DNA from: Pseudomonas sp. A-1
GTDB lineage: Bacteria > Pseudomonadota > Gammaproteobacteria > Pseudomonadales > Pseudomonadaceae
Direction of reading: 5' to 3'
Length of the DNA: 64,000 nucleotides
Assembly: GCF_004801855.1 (NCBI RefSeq)
Contig: NZ_SSTC01000005.1
Span: 32,864-96,863 of the forward strand
In this document: piece by piece, positions 1 through 8,622 of the stretch
How positions within the stretch are numbered: the first letter of the stretch is position 1
Layout: the number at the start of each line of letters is the position of its first letter
The notes under the pieces: model-generated
The model's input: only the letters and a program-made list of their open reading frames with translations
Told to the model about the DNA's origin: nothing
Databases searched by the model: none
Made by a program: the position numbers and the translations under genes

Positions 1-1464
1 CTGCGTCTGGGCAGCAACATCGCCCTGCTCAACGGCCTGCTGCACATCATCTTCGCCAACGGCTGGGAGAACCGCGCCTTCCTTGACGAGCGCTGCGAGA
101 ACGTCGAGGTCCTGCGCCAGCATGTGGCCGCCCTGAGCCCGGCAGTGACCAGCGCGCAGACCGGCGTGCCGGTGGCCGAGCTGGAGCCGCTCGCCCACGC
201 GGTGAGCCATGCCGGGGCCGCCTTCATCGCCTACGGCATGGGCATCACCCAGTTCCAGAGCGGCACGAACAATGTGGTGGCGGTTTCCAACCTGGCCCTG
301 GTGTGCGGCCAGGTCGGCCGCCCCGGCGCCGGCATCTATCCGCTGCGCGGGCAGAATAACGTGCAGGGCGCCTGCGACATGGGCTGCCTGCCCAACGTCT
401 ACCCCGGTTACCAGAGCGCGGCCAGCGAGGACGTGCAGGCCAAGTTCGCCCGTGCCTGGGGCGTGCCGATGCCGGCGGCGCCGGGGCTGACCTCGCTGGG
501 CATGACCCAGGCGGCGCTGGCCGGCGACTTCAAGGCGCTGATGATCATGGGCGAGGAGCCGGTGCTCACCGACCCGGACCAGCACCACGTCGAGCGCGCG
601 CTGCGCGCGCTGGACTTCCTGGTGGTGGTCGAGCTGACCCTGACCGAGACGGCGAAACTGGCCGACGTGGTGCTGCCGGCGGCGTCCTTCGCCGAGAAGG
701 ACGGCACCTTCACCAACTGCGAGCGCCGCGTGCAGCGCATCCGCCGCGCCGTCGCGCCGCCCGGCGAGGCCTGGACCGACTGGCAGATCCTCGCCGCGCT
801 GGCCGCGCGCATGGGCTACCTGGGCATGCTCTGGCCGGATGCCGAGGCGGTGTTCGCCGAGATGGCCGACCTGACGCCGAGCTTTGCCGCCATGAGCTAC
901 TCGGCGCTGGACGCCCACCACGGCCTGCACTGGCCGTGCGACTACGTGCATCCCCGGGGCTCGCCACGCCTGCATGCCGAGAGCTTCCCGCGCGGGCGCG
1001 GGCGGCTGTTGCCGGTGTCGCAGGTCGATCCGGACGAGACGCCGGATGCCGACTACCCGTTCTTCTTCACCACCCAGCGCCTGCACTTCCACTACGGCGG
1101 CGGTTCGATGACCCGCAAGTCGCCGCTGCTCGAGCGCGAGACCCCGGCCGGCCTGCTGTTCATCCACCCGCAGGACGCCGCCAACCTGCGCCTGCAGGAT
1201 GGCCAGGGCGTGCGCCTGCGTTCGCGCCGCGGCAGCCTGGAAACGCGCGCCAGCCTCACCGACGACGTGCCACCGGGGACCCTGTCGATGCCGTACCACT
1301 TCCGCGAAGCGCCGTGCAACCTCCTTACCAACAGCGCCCAGGACCCGCAGAGCAAGATGCCCGAGCTGAAGGCCTGCGCCGTGGCCCTCGAGCCGCTGCC
1401 GCCGGGCGTGGCGCCACGCCTGGCGGCAGCGCTGGAGCAGGAGATCAGTGATGGCAGCATTTGA
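1..1464 (+). CDS. fdhF: Formate dehydrogenase catalytic (alpha) subunit, molybdopterin type, 5'-truncated by window edge
   Basis: The frame is open from base 1, so the N-terminal part (iron-sulfur and most of the Mo-bis-MGD catalytic domain) lies outside. The visible 487 residues contain the FdhF-like stretch GQNNVQGACDMG near residue 118 and, after about residue 340, a molydop-binding C-terminal domain with the HFHYGGGSMTRKSPLL segment. Family knowledge: such proteins oxidise formate to CO2 at a Mo or W centre. The next two genes overlap or abut and encode Fe-S and flavin subunits, so this looks like the catalytic part of a soluble NAD(P)-linked formate dehydrogenase. The selenocysteine/cysteine position cannot be judged because it is upstream. 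A related molybdopterin oxidoreductase is less likely. Confidence 0.88.
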   Translation: MRLGSNIALLNGLLHIIFANGWENRAFLDERCENVEVLRQHVAALSPAVTSAQTGVPVAELEPLAHAVSHAGAAFIAYGMGITQFQSGTNNVVAVSNLALVCGQVGRPGAGIYPLRGQNNVQGACDMGCLPNVYPGYQSAASEDVQAKFARAWGVPMPAAPGLTSLGMTQAALAGDFKALMIMGEEPVLTDPDQHHVERALRALDFLVVVELTLTETAKLADVVLPAASFAEKDGTFTNCERRVQRIRRAVAPPGEAWTDWQILAALAARMGYLGMLWPDAEAVFAEMADLTPSFAAMSYSALDAHHGLHWPCDYVHPRGSPRLHAESFPRGRGRLLPVSQVDPDETPDADYPFFFTTQRLHFHYGGGSMTRKSPLLERETPAGLLFIHPQDAANLRLQDGQGVRLRSRRGSLETRASLTDDVPPGTLSMPYHFREAPCNLLTNSAQDPQSKMPELKACAVALEPLPPGVAPRLAAALEQEISDGSI

Positions 1465-2488
1465 GCCCAGCTGTTACGAACTGGACAGCGTCGAACGCCT
1501 GCGCGCGCAGCTGGCCGGCGGCCGGGTGCTCTACGAGGTCCGCGAGGACGGCCAGGGCGGTCGCCACTGGCAGGCGGTGACGGCCGACGACCCCAGTCCC
1601 TTCGTGGCCGACCCCGAGCCGCCGCCGTTCTCGGCCAAGGCGTTCTTCTTCGCCGAGCGCGAGGCGGTGTTCCGCGTCGAGGGTGACCGCTTCGTCGCCT
1701 GCCTGCCCGAGGTGGCGGACCAGGTACTGTTCGGCCTGCACGCCTGCGACCTGGCGGCGGTGAGCTACCAGGACCAGTTCTTCGCCGCCGATCCCCACTA
1801 CCGGCGGCGCCGCGCGGCGACCCTGCTGGTCGGCATCGACTGCCGGCACAGCTGCAGCCAGGGTTTCTGCACCCAGGTCGACAGCGGCCCGACCGTGCGC
1901 GCGGGCACCGCCGACCTGGTGCTGCTGCCGCAGGACGACGGCGGCTGGCGGCTGCTTAGCCTCTCGCCGGCCGGCGCGGCGGCGGTGGCCGGCCTCGGCC
2001 TGCCGCTCGCCAGCCTCGACTGGCAGGCCGAGCGCGCCGCCATCCACAGCCAGGTCGCCAGCGAGCAGGGTGACGCCCGCTGGCTGGAGGACGGCGTGGC
2101 GGCCATCAATGCCGGGCGGGTCAGCCAGGCGAGCTGGGACAGCCTGGGCCTGCGCTGCCTGGTCTGCTCCGGCTGCACCACGGTGTGCCCGACCTGCTCC
2201 TGCTTCGCCCCGCTGGAGCGCCCACTGCCGGGCGGCGCGCTGGTGCACGAGCGGGTGTGGGACTCCTGCCTGTACGAGGGCTTCCAGAAGGAGGCCAGCG
2301 GCCACAATCCCAGCGCCGCGCCGGGGCAGCGGGTGCAGCGCTTCTGGCAGCACAAGTTCGGCGAGGGCTTCCGCCAGCAGTTCGGCCGCTACGGCTGCGT
2401 CGGCTGCGGGCGCTGCGACCGGGTCTGCCCCGGCGGCATCGGCGTGCATGCGGTGATGGCGAAGGTGGGCAAGCCATGCTCGAACTGA
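1451..2488 (+). CDS. 4Fe-4S dicluster electron-transfer subunit (sulfhydrogenase beta / AsrA-like)
   Basis: The product is 345 residues. A GTG at 1448 directly before the ATG would give 346. With GTG numbering, two ferredoxin-type clusters are visible near the C-terminus: Cys237, Cys240, Cys243 and Cys247, then Cys317, Cys320, Cys323 and Cys327. This matches the beta subunits of soluble hydrogenases/sulfhydrogenases and anaerobic sulfite reductase A, which pass electrons between a catalytic subunit and a flavin subunit. It overlaps the end of the formate dehydrogenase gene and the start of the flavin subunit, indicating translational coupling in one operon. Assignment to formate-derived electron transfer is inferred from context. 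Confidence 0.82.
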   Translation: MAAFEPSCYELDSVERLRAQLAGGRVLYEVREDGQGGRHWQAVTADDPSPFVADPEPPPFSAKAFFFAEREAVFRVEGDRFVACLPEVADQVLFGLHACDLAAVSYQDQFFAADPHYRRRRAATLLVGIDCRHSCSQGFCTQVDSGPTVRAGTADLVLLPQDDGGWRLLSLSPAGAAAVAGLGLPLASLDWQAERAAIHSQVASEQGDARWLEDGVAAINAGRVSQASWDSLGLRCLVCSGCTTVCPTCSCFAPLERPLPGGALVHERVWDSCLYEGFQKEASGHNPSAAPGQRVQRFWQHKFGEGFRQQFGRYGCVGCGRCDRVCPGGIGVHAVMAKVGKPCSN

Positions 2489-3318
2489 CCCCCAGACCGC
2501 TGCGCCTGCTCGGCAGCTACGCCGACGGCCGCGACGCCCGGCACTTCCGCCTGCGTCTGGAGCAGCCGCTGGAGAGCGACCGGGCGACGCTGCCCGGGCA
2601 GTTCTTCATGCTCGGCGTACCGGGGCAGGGCGAGGCGCCCTTCACCTACGTCAGCGCGCCGGATGCAGCCGGTGAGTTCAGCGCGCTGATCCGCCGCAGC
2701 GGGCGGCTGACGGCGCGGCTGTTCGAGCTGGAGACGGGCGCGCTGCTCGGCTGTCGCGGCCCGTTCGGCCGCGGCTGGCCGGAACCGGACGGCTCCAAGT
2801 CGGTGCTGGTGGTGGCCGGCGGCTGCGGCCTGGCACCGTTGGCTGGCTGGATCGCCGCGGCCAGCGAGCGCCCGGAGCTGGCCCTGCGCGTTCTCTATGG
2901 CGCGCGCAGCGCCGAGCATCAGGTGCTCGGCCGCGAGCGGGCGCGCTGGCGGAGCATCCTGCCGCTGATCGAGACCCTCGACGAGGGCGGGCCGGAGGAA
3001 CTGCGCGGCTCGCCGCTGGGGCAGCTGGATCGCCTGTGCGCCGAGACGCTGCCGCACAGCGTGCTGTGCTGCGGCCCGGAAGCCTTCATGCTGGCCATAG
3101 CCAAGGCCTGCGTGCGCCGCGGCGTGGCGGCGGAGCGCATCTGGCTGTCGGTGGAGCGGCGTATGCATTGCGCGGTGGGGCTGTGCGGCCACTGCTACAT
3201 CGCCGACAGCTATGCCTGCGTCGACGGGCCGACCTACCGCTACGACCAGTATCGGGCGCTGCTGGCCCGGGGCAACCTGCGTGGCGTGCTCGGCGCGGCG
3301 GACGTCGGGCCCTGCTGA
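2476..3318 (+). CDS. FAD/NAD(P)-binding and 2Fe-2S subunit (sulfhydrogenase gamma / AsrB-like)
   Basis: This 280-residue protein starts at ATG 2476, inside the end of the previous gene (13-nt overlap); the open frame continues upstream but that part is antiparallel noise. It has a ferredoxin-reductase-like FAD domain (FTYVSAP), an NAD(P)-binding region (VVAGGCGLAPL) and a C-terminal cysteine set (CAVGLCGHC plus a later Cys) typical of the 2Fe-2S site of AsrB, PyrK and sulfhydrogenase gamma proteins. The likely job is to deliver electrons from formate, through the dicluster subunit, to NAD(P)+ or the reverse. A perfect hairpin follows the stop, so it is the last gene of the unit. Confidence 0.82.
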   Translation: MLELTPRPLRLLGSYADGRDARHFRLRLEQPLESDRATLPGQFFMLGVPGQGEAPFTYVSAPDAAGEFSALIRRSGRLTARLFELETGALLGCRGPFGRGWPEPDGSKSVLVVAGGCGLAPLAGWIAAASERPELALRVLYGARSAEHQVLGRERARWRSILPLIETLDEGGPEELRGSPLGQLDRLCAETLPHSVLCCGPEAFMLAIAKACVRRGVAAERIWLSVERRMHCAVGLCGHCYIADSYACVDGPTYRYDQYRALLARGNLRGVLGAADVGPC

Positions 3319-3321
3319 GGG

Positions 3322-3347
3322 GCCTGCCGCTGGGGGCAGCGGCAGGC
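3322..3347. terminator. Hairpin between convergent fdh operon and CBS gene
   Basis: A perfect 10-bp stem (GCCTGCCGCT / AGCGGCAGGC) with a 6-nt loop sits 4 nt after the flavin-subunit stop and 9 nt before the end of the opposing CBS gene. There is no T-run, so it may act as a weak bidirectional terminator or 3' stabiliser. Confidence 0.6.
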
Positions 3348-3355
3348 GGTCGAGG

Positions 3356-3844
3356 TCACATCCCCAGGTCGTCCATCACCGCCGGCAGGCTCGGCGAGGT
3401 GATGTCGTTGAAGGCCTCCAGCGCCTCGCGCCAGTCTTCCGGGGCATCGCGCACGCTGCCGCCGTGCAGGGTCAGGCGATGGAGGATGTCGGACATGGCG
3501 ACCATGCCATGCAGTTCGCCATCGGCGCCCACCACCGGCAGGCGGCGCACCTTCTTCGCCGCCATCATGTGCAGGGCCTCGTGCACATCGGTGTCGTCGT
3601 GGCAGGTGTACAGGTCGTGGCGGCCGGCCAGCTCGCCGGCCTTGAGTTCCCACAGGGGCTTGTGCCGCTCGGCGGCCAGCAGGGCGATGTCGCGGTCGGT
3701 GACTATGCCGATCGCATGGTTGCTCTGGTCGACCACGGCGATCGCCCCGCAGTCGCACCTGGCCATCATTTCTGCCGCCTGCTCCAGGCTGTCGCCGGGG
3801 TGACAGCACTGCACCGGCTTATGCATCACGTCGCTGACGTTCAT
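3356..3844 (-). CDS. Tandem CBS-domain protein
   Basis: The 162-residue product has two CBS domains: about residues 7-60 (HKPVQCCHPGDSLEQAA to IVTDRDIAL) and about 78-130 (TDVHEALHMMAAKKVRRLPVV to VAMSDIL). No catalytic domain is attached. Stand-alone CBS pairs usually bind adenine nucleotides and act as sensors for partner proteins. It converges on the formate dehydrogenase unit and is divergent from the hydrolase at 4047, with a short palindrome in the shared upstream region. The partner is unknown. Confidence 0.85.
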   Translation of the reverse strand: MNVSDVMHKPVQCCHPGDSLEQAAEMMARCDCGAIAVVDQSNHAIGIVTDRDIALLAAERHKPLWELKAGELAGRHDLYTCHDDTDVHEALHMMAAKKVRRLPVVGADGELHGMVAMSDILHRLTLHGGSVRDAPEDWREALEAFNDITSPSLPAVMDDLGM

Positions 3845-3908
3845 GATCCCGCTCCACAGAGACGGCCGCGCTCCGCTTCCCGTGCCGCACCGACCGCATG
3901 GACCGACG

Positions 3909-3927
3909 GCTCATCCTCCGGATGAGC
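3909..3927. promoter_or_regulatory. Palindrome in divergent promoter region
   Basis: GCTCATCC-TCC-GGATGAGC is a perfect 8-bp inverted repeat in the 202-bp gap between the divergent CBS gene and hydrolase gene. Its position suggests an operator; the binding protein is unknown. Confidence 0.35.
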
Positions 3928-4046
3928 ATGGATACAGCAAGACATTAGACGCCCGCCTGCCGGGCCGGGCAACGACCGTCAGGCAGCTCGCCGGCCGGAT
4001 GCCTGCGCAGGACTAGACTGGAGGGACAGATCCTGGGAGGTGCACC

Positions 4047-4715
4047 ATGAGCGACATACGCAAGGTTCCGCAGCGCAGCCTGCGGCTCGACCTGAAGGAT
4101 GGGGTGCTGCATGGCGAGCTGGCCGTTCCGGAGGACGCCGAGGGGCTGGTGGTGTTCGCCCACGGCAGCGGCAGCAGCCGTTTCAGTCCGCGCAACCAGC
4201 AGGTGGCGCGCTTCTTCAACGACCTCGGCCTCGGCACCCTGCTGCTCGACCTGCTCACCGAGGACGAGCAGGACATCGACGAGGCGACCCGCGAGTTCCG
4301 CTTCGACATCCCGCTGCTGGCCCGCCGGCTGGTCACCGTGGTCGACTGGCTGCACGGGGACGAGCGCCTGCAGGAGCTGGTGGTCGGCCTGTTCGGCGCC
4401 AGCACCGGCGCCGCCGCGGCGCTGATCTGCGCCGCGCAGCGTCACGAGCTGGTGGCGGCGGTGGTCTCCCGCGGCGGGCGTACCGACCTGGCTGGGGATG
4501 CGCTGGAGCATGTGCGCGCCCCCAGCCTGCTGATCGTGGGCGGTGAGGACGACGTGGTGCTCGCCCTCAACCGCGAGAGCCTGATGCGCCTGGCCGGGAT
4601 CAAGCGGCTGGAGGTGGTGCCCGGGGCGACCCATCTGTTCGATGAGCCGGGCAAGCTGCTCAAGGTGGCGGAACTGGCCGGCGAGTGGTTCCTGCGCTAT
4701 CTGCGGCGGATCTGA
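4047..4715 (+). CDS. Dienelactone-hydrolase-like alpha/beta hydrolase
   Basis: A compact 222-residue alpha/beta hydrolase starts at ATG 4047 behind a good GGGAGG ribosome site. Recognisable parts are the oxyanion-hole region VVFAHGSGSSR, a nucleophile elbow GASTG in the middle, a late acidic residue in VGGEDD and the catalytic His in GATHLFDE. This matches small hydrolases often annotated as DLH or phosphoribosyltransferase-associated. The substrate cannot be read from the sequence. It stands alone between the CBS gene and the PHB locus and converges with the last PHA synthase. A role in PHB turnover would be speculation. Confidence 0.75.
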   Translation: MSDIRKVPQRSLRLDLKDGVLHGELAVPEDAEGLVVFAHGSGSSRFSPRNQQVARFFNDLGLGTLLLDLLTEDEQDIDEATREFRFDIPLLARRLVTVVDWLHGDERLQELVVGLFGASTGAAAALICAAQRHELVAAVVSRGGRTDLAGDALEHVRAPSLLIVGGEDDVVLALNRESLMRLAGIKRLEVVPGATHLFDEPGKLLKVAELAGEWFLRYLRRI

Positions 4716-4772
4716 CGACTGCGGTGCTGCCGCTGGTCCGGGGCCAGGCCGCTCGGGGTCGGCACGGCACCG

Positions 4773-4794
4773 GCCCGCACGTGGCGTGCCGGGC
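4773..4794. terminator. Hairpin at the 3' end of the PHB operon
   Basis: GCCCGCACG / CGTG(C)CGGGC forms a 9-bp stem with one bulged C and a 3-nt loop, between the convergent ends of the hydrolase and the distal PHA synthase. No T-run is visible. Confidence 0.4.
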
Positions 4795-4802
4795 GGCGGG
4801 AC

Positions 4803-6512
4803 TCAGTCGCGCGCCAGCACGTAGCTGCCGGGCGCCGCTTCCAGCGGCGGGTAGTCGGCCGAGCCGAGGCTGGCCGCCGGCTTGCCGCGCTTGCCGGCGT
4901 GCTGGCCTAGCCAGCTGGTCCAGTCGATCCACCAGCTGCCGGGCTGCTCGGTGGCACTTGCCAGCCACTGCTCGGGATCGGTCGCCGGCACCTCGCTAGT
5001 CCAGTAGCTGCGCTTGTTCTTCGAAGCCGGGTTGATGATGCCGGCGATGTGTCCGGAGGCACCGAGCACGAAGCGGCTCGGCCCCTTGAGCAGGCGGCCG
5101 CTGGTGAAGGCGCTGCGCCACGGCACGATGTGGTCCTCGCGGGCGCCGACCAGGTAGGTCGGCATGTCCAGCTGGCCGAGGTCGAGGGTTTCGCCGCAGA
5201 CCTTTAGCGTGCCGCTCTTCAGCTCGTTCTGCAGGTAGGTGTGGCGCAGGTACCAGCAGTACATGGCGCCGGGCAGGTGGGTGTGGTCGTTGTTCCAGAA
5301 CAGCAGGTCCATGGAGCGCGGCTTCTGGCCCTTGAGGTACTTCTCGACCCCGTAGTTCCACCACAGCTCGTTGGGGCGCAGCAGGGAGAAGGTGTTGCCC
5401 ATCTCCTCGCCGCGGAACAGGCCGAACTTGCCGCCCGCGCCGCCGATGGTGCGCTCGCGGTAGCGGACGATCTCCTCGTCGATGAACACGTTGAGCAGGC
5501 CGGTGTCCTCGAAGTCGAGCAGGGTGACCAGCAGGGTCAGGCTGGCGGCGGGCTTGATGCCGCGGGCGGCGAGCACGCCGAGGCCGCAGGCCAGCAGGGT
5601 GCCGCCGACGCAGTAGCCTAGCAGGTTGAGCTGCTGCTCGCCGCTGATCGCCTGGGTGACCCTGATCGCCTCGATGATGCCCTGCTCGACGTAGTCGTCC
5701 CAGGTGGTGGCGGCCAGGCTCTGGTCGACGTTGCGCCAGGACATCAGGTACACCGGATGGCCCTGCTCCAGCGCATAGCGCACCAGCGAACTCTCCGGCT
5801 GCATGTCGAGGATGTAGAACTTGTTGATCGCCGGCGGCACCAGCAGCAGCGGGCGCCGGTACTGGGTGTCGCTCTGCGGCCTGTACTGGATCAGCTGGAA
5901 CAGCGGGTTCTGGTAGACCACCTGGCCGGGGGTGTTGGCCAGGTTGACGCCGACCTCGAAGGCCGCGCTGTCGCACTGGCGCAGCTTGCCTTCCTTGAGG
6001 TCGCTGGCCAGGTGCAGCATGCCGCTGAACAGGCTGGCCCCGCCGGTCTGCACGGCGCGTTCGAGCGCTTCGGGGTTGCTGCCCAGGCAGTTGCTCGGCG
6101 CGCCGGCGGCGACCAGTTGCTCGACCAGGAACACCAGGCGCTTGCGCAGCTTGGCCGAGTCGATCGGCAGCAGGTCGATCAGGCGCATCAGAAACCGCGA
6201 GTTGAGCAGGTAGAGCGCGGCCAGCGAACCGAACAGCGGCTGGCTCCAGGCGTTGCCGGTGAAACGCGGATCGCTGAATACGAACGGCTGATAGGTCAGC
6301 ATCTGCATGCCGAGCCTGGCCCATTCGCCGTTGTATTCGCTCTGCAGGGCGTTGAGCGCCGCGGCGTCGACCTCGAACCAGGCGTCGGTGTCCTGGTTCT
6401 GGAACCAGGGGCTCTGGCGTACCCAGAAGCGCAACGGCTCCAGGGCGGCACGGGCGACGAAAGGCAGGTTGGCCGAGAAGAAGGCCGAGAAGGGCGGTAC
6501 GTTGTTGTTCAT
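4803..6512 (-). CDS. phaC: Class I poly(3-hydroxybutyrate) synthase, distal copy
   Basis: The product has 569 residues, usual for class I synthases. The lipase-like box GYCVGG places the catalytic Cys at 301, with Asp460 (ARED) and His488 (ASGH); this spacing agrees with the C-D-H triad of the Cupriavidus enzyme. It polymerises 3-hydroxybutyryl-CoA on the granule surface. It is the second of two tandem synthase genes that are, by eye, about four-fifths identical. It lies 321 bp downstream of the other copy, beyond a strong hairpin at 6798-6822, so it may depend on read-through or its own promoter. The rest of that gap (6513-6797) shows no gene or convincing promoter. Confidence 0.93.
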   Translation of the reverse strand: MNNNVPPFSAFFSANLPFVARAALEPLRFWVRQSPWFQNQDTDAWFEVDAAALNALQSEYNGEWARLGMQMLTYQPFVFSDPRFTGNAWSQPLFGSLAALYLLNSRFLMRLIDLLPIDSAKLRKRLVFLVEQLVAAGAPSNCLGSNPEALERAVQTGGASLFSGMLHLASDLKEGKLRQCDSAAFEVGVNLANTPGQVVYQNPLFQLIQYRPQSDTQYRRPLLLVPPAINKFYILDMQPESSLVRYALEQGHPVYLMSWRNVDQSLAATTWDDYVEQGIIEAIRVTQAISGEQQLNLLGYCVGGTLLACGLGVLAARGIKPAASLTLLVTLLDFEDTGLLNVFIDEEIVRYRERTIGGAGGKFGLFRGEEMGNTFSLLRPNELWWNYGVEKYLKGQKPRSMDLLFWNNDHTHLPGAMYCWYLRHTYLQNELKSGTLKVCGETLDLGQLDMPTYLVGAREDHIVPWRSAFTSGRLLKGPSRFVLGASGHIAGIINPASKNKRSYWTSEVPATDPEQWLASATEQPGSWWIDWTSWLGQHAGKRGKPAASLGSADYPPLEAAPGSYVLARD

Positions 6513-6797
6513 TGTTTACCCGGTGTTCTGCAAGAAGGCCGCCCTGCAGCAGTAAGGGGACTGCGTGCTGGGCGTGGCTGGGCAGCGAGGTCATTCAGCT
6601 TCGCTTGTCGGGCAGGCAATCTACGGAGCTGTGCGCGCGCCTGCTTCGCATCCGGCGACAGGCGTTTCTCAATGCATGACAGTCATCCCGGCGGTAGCGG
6701 ATGGAGAGCGTTGCCACACACGCAGGGAGAAGTGCCCGGACCGGTGCGAGCGGCAGGCGAGGGCAGACAGGCGAAGGGCGGGATCTGTGGGGTGCTA

Positions 6798-6822
6798 CCC
6801 GGCCCGCGCAGGGCGGGCCGGG
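6798..6822 (-). terminator. Strong hairpin between the two PHA synthase genes
   Basis: A perfect 10-bp stem (CCCGGCCCGC / GCGGGCCGGG) with a 5-nt loop begins 12 nt past the stop of the proximal synthase on the minus strand. There is no T-run. It could terminate, attenuate or protect the 3' end. Confidence 0.6.
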
Positions 6823-6833
6823 CAACGGGCGGG

Positions 6834-8540
6834 TCAGTCGCGTTGCAGGACGTACTGGCCGGGCGCCGCTTCCAGCGGCGGGTAGTCGGACGAGCCGAGG
6901 CTGGCTACGGCCGGACCGCTTTCGCCGGCGTACTGGCTCAGCCAGCTGTTCCAGTCGCCCCACCAGCTGCCGGGATGCTCCTCGGCGCTGCTCAGCCAGG
7001 CGTCCGGATCGATCGGCAGCGTATCGCTGGTCCAGTAGCTGCGCTTCTTCTTCGCCGGCGGGTTGATGATGCCGGCGATGTGCCCGGAGGCGCCGAGCAC
7101 GAAGCGGGTCGGACCCTTGAGCAGGCGGGTGCTGGCGAAGGCGCCGCGCCACGGCACGATGTGGTCCTCGCGGGTGCCGACCAGGTAGGTGGGCATGTCC
7201 AGGCTGGACAGGTCGAGGGTCTCGCCGCAGACCTGCAGCCGGCCGCTCCTGATGTCGTTCTGCAGGTAAGCGTGGCGCAGGTACCAGCAGTACATCGGAC
7301 CGGGCAGGTGGGTGTGGTCGTTGTTCCAGTACAGGAGGTCCAGCGAGCGCGGCTTCTGGCCCTTGAGGTACTTCTCGACCCCGTAGTTCCACCACAGCTC
7401 GTTGGGACGCAGCAGGGAGAAGGTGTTGCCCATGTCCTCGCCGCGGAACAGGCCGAAGCTGCCGCCCTCGCCGCCGATGGTGCGCTCGCGGTAGCGGACG
7501 ATTTCCTCGTCGACGAACACGTCGAGCACCCCGGCGTCCTCGAAGTCGAGGAGGGTGACCAGCAGGGTCAGGCTGGCGGCGGGCTTGATGCCGCGCGCGG
7601 CGAGCACACCCAGGCCGCAGGCCAGCAGGGTACCGCCGACGCAGTAGCCGAGCAGGTTCAGCTGCTGCTGGCCGCTGATCGCCTGGGTGACGCGGATCGC
7701 CTCGATGATGCCCTGCTCGACGTAGTCGTCCCAGGTGGCGGTGGCGATGCTCTCGTCGGCGTTGCGCCAGGACACCAGGAACACCGGGTGGCCCTGCTCG
7801 AGGGCGTGACGGACGAACGAGCTTTCCGCCTGCAGGTCGAGGATGTAGTACTTGTTGATCGCCGGCGGCACGACCAGCAGCGGGCGCTGGTACTGGCTCT
7901 CGCTCTGCGGCGCGTACTGGATCAGCTGGAAGAACGGATTCTGGTAGACCACCTGGCCGGGGGTGGTGGCCAGGTTGCCGCCGACCGTGAAGGCGCCGCT
8001 GTCGCACTGGCGCAGCTTGCCTTCCTTCATGTCGCTGGCCAGGTGCAGCATGCCGCTGAACAGGCTCGCGCCCTGGGTCTGCACCATGCGCTCCAGCGCT
8101 TCGGGGTTGCTGTTGAGGTAGTTGCTCGGTGCCCCGGCGGCGATCAGCTGCTCGACCAGGAAGGTCAGGCGTTGGCGCATCTTGCCGGACTCGATGGGCA
8201 GCTCGTCGAGCAGGCGCATCAGGAAACGCGAGTTGAGCAGGTAGAGCGCGGCCAGCGAGCCGAACAGCGGCTGGCTCCAGGCGCTGCCGGCGAAGCGCGG
8301 GTCGGTGAAGGCGAACGGCTGGTGGGTCAGCATCTGCATGCCGAGCTGCGCCCACTCGCCGCCGTACTCCGCCTGCAGGCGGTCAAGGATGGCACTGTCG
8401 ACCTGGAACCAGGTGTCGGTGTTCTTGCCCTGGAACCACGGGTTGTGGCGCACCCAGATGCGCAGCTGCTCAAGGGCTGCACGGGCGACGAAGGGCATGT
8501 TGGCCGAGAAGAAGGCCGTGAAGGGCGGGGAGTTATCCAT
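6834..8540 (-). CDS. phaC: Class I poly(3-hydroxybutyrate) synthase, proximal copy
   Basis: The 568-residue protein has catalytic Cys300 in GYCVGG, Asp459 and His487. The start at 8540 gives MDNSPPFTAFFSAN, which aligns with the N-terminus of the distal copy; the longer frame to 8600 would add 20 unlikely residues containing a hairpin. It follows phbA by 82 bp in the order phbB-phbA-phaC-phaC. The two synthases differ most in surface segments near the N-terminus and C-terminus (for example NQDTDAW versus GKNTDTW), while the catalytic core is nearly the same. Granule-bound action is family knowledge. Confidence 0.93.
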   Translation of the reverse strand: MDNSPPFTAFFSANMPFVARAALEQLRIWVRHNPWFQGKNTDTWFQVDSAILDRLQAEYGGEWAQLGMQMLTHQPFAFTDPRFAGSAWSQPLFGSLAALYLLNSRFLMRLLDELPIESGKMRQRLTFLVEQLIAAGAPSNYLNSNPEALERMVQTQGASLFSGMLHLASDMKEGKLRQCDSGAFTVGGNLATTPGQVVYQNPFFQLIQYAPQSESQYQRPLLVVPPAINKYYILDLQAESSFVRHALEQGHPVFLVSWRNADESIATATWDDYVEQGIIEAIRVTQAISGQQQLNLLGYCVGGTLLACGLGVLAARGIKPAASLTLLVTLLDFEDAGVLDVFVDEEIVRYRERTIGGEGGSFGLFRGEDMGNTFSLLRPNELWWNYGVEKYLKGQKPRSLDLLYWNNDHTHLPGPMYCWYLRHAYLQNDIRSGRLQVCGETLDLSSLDMPTYLVGTREDHIVPWRGAFASTRLLKGPTRFVLGASGHIAGIINPPAKKKRSYWTSDTLPIDPDAWLSSAEEHPGSWWGDWNSWLSQYAGESGPAVASLGSSDYPPLEAAPGQYVLQRD

Positions 8541-8583
8541 CTCTTGTATCCGCTGATCTGGTGGCTGCTGTATCCGACAGGCG

Positions 8584-8612
8584 ACGCGGCCACCCCTCAT
8601 GGGTGGCCGCGT
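8584..8612 (-). terminator. Hairpin between phbA and the proximal synthase
   Basis: A perfect 12-bp stem (ACGCGGCCACCC / GGGTGGCCGCGT) with a CTCAT loop follows the phbA stop by 10 nt. It lies inside an apparent operon, so it is more likely an attenuator or RNA-stability element than a full terminator. Confidence 0.6.
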
Positions 8613-8622
8613 TCAGACCATA

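Noticed and set aside
2185..2475. Upstream extension of the flavin-subunit reading frame
   Set aside because: It overlaps the Fe-S subunit in another frame; homology and the ATG at 2476 indicate a normal overlapping start.
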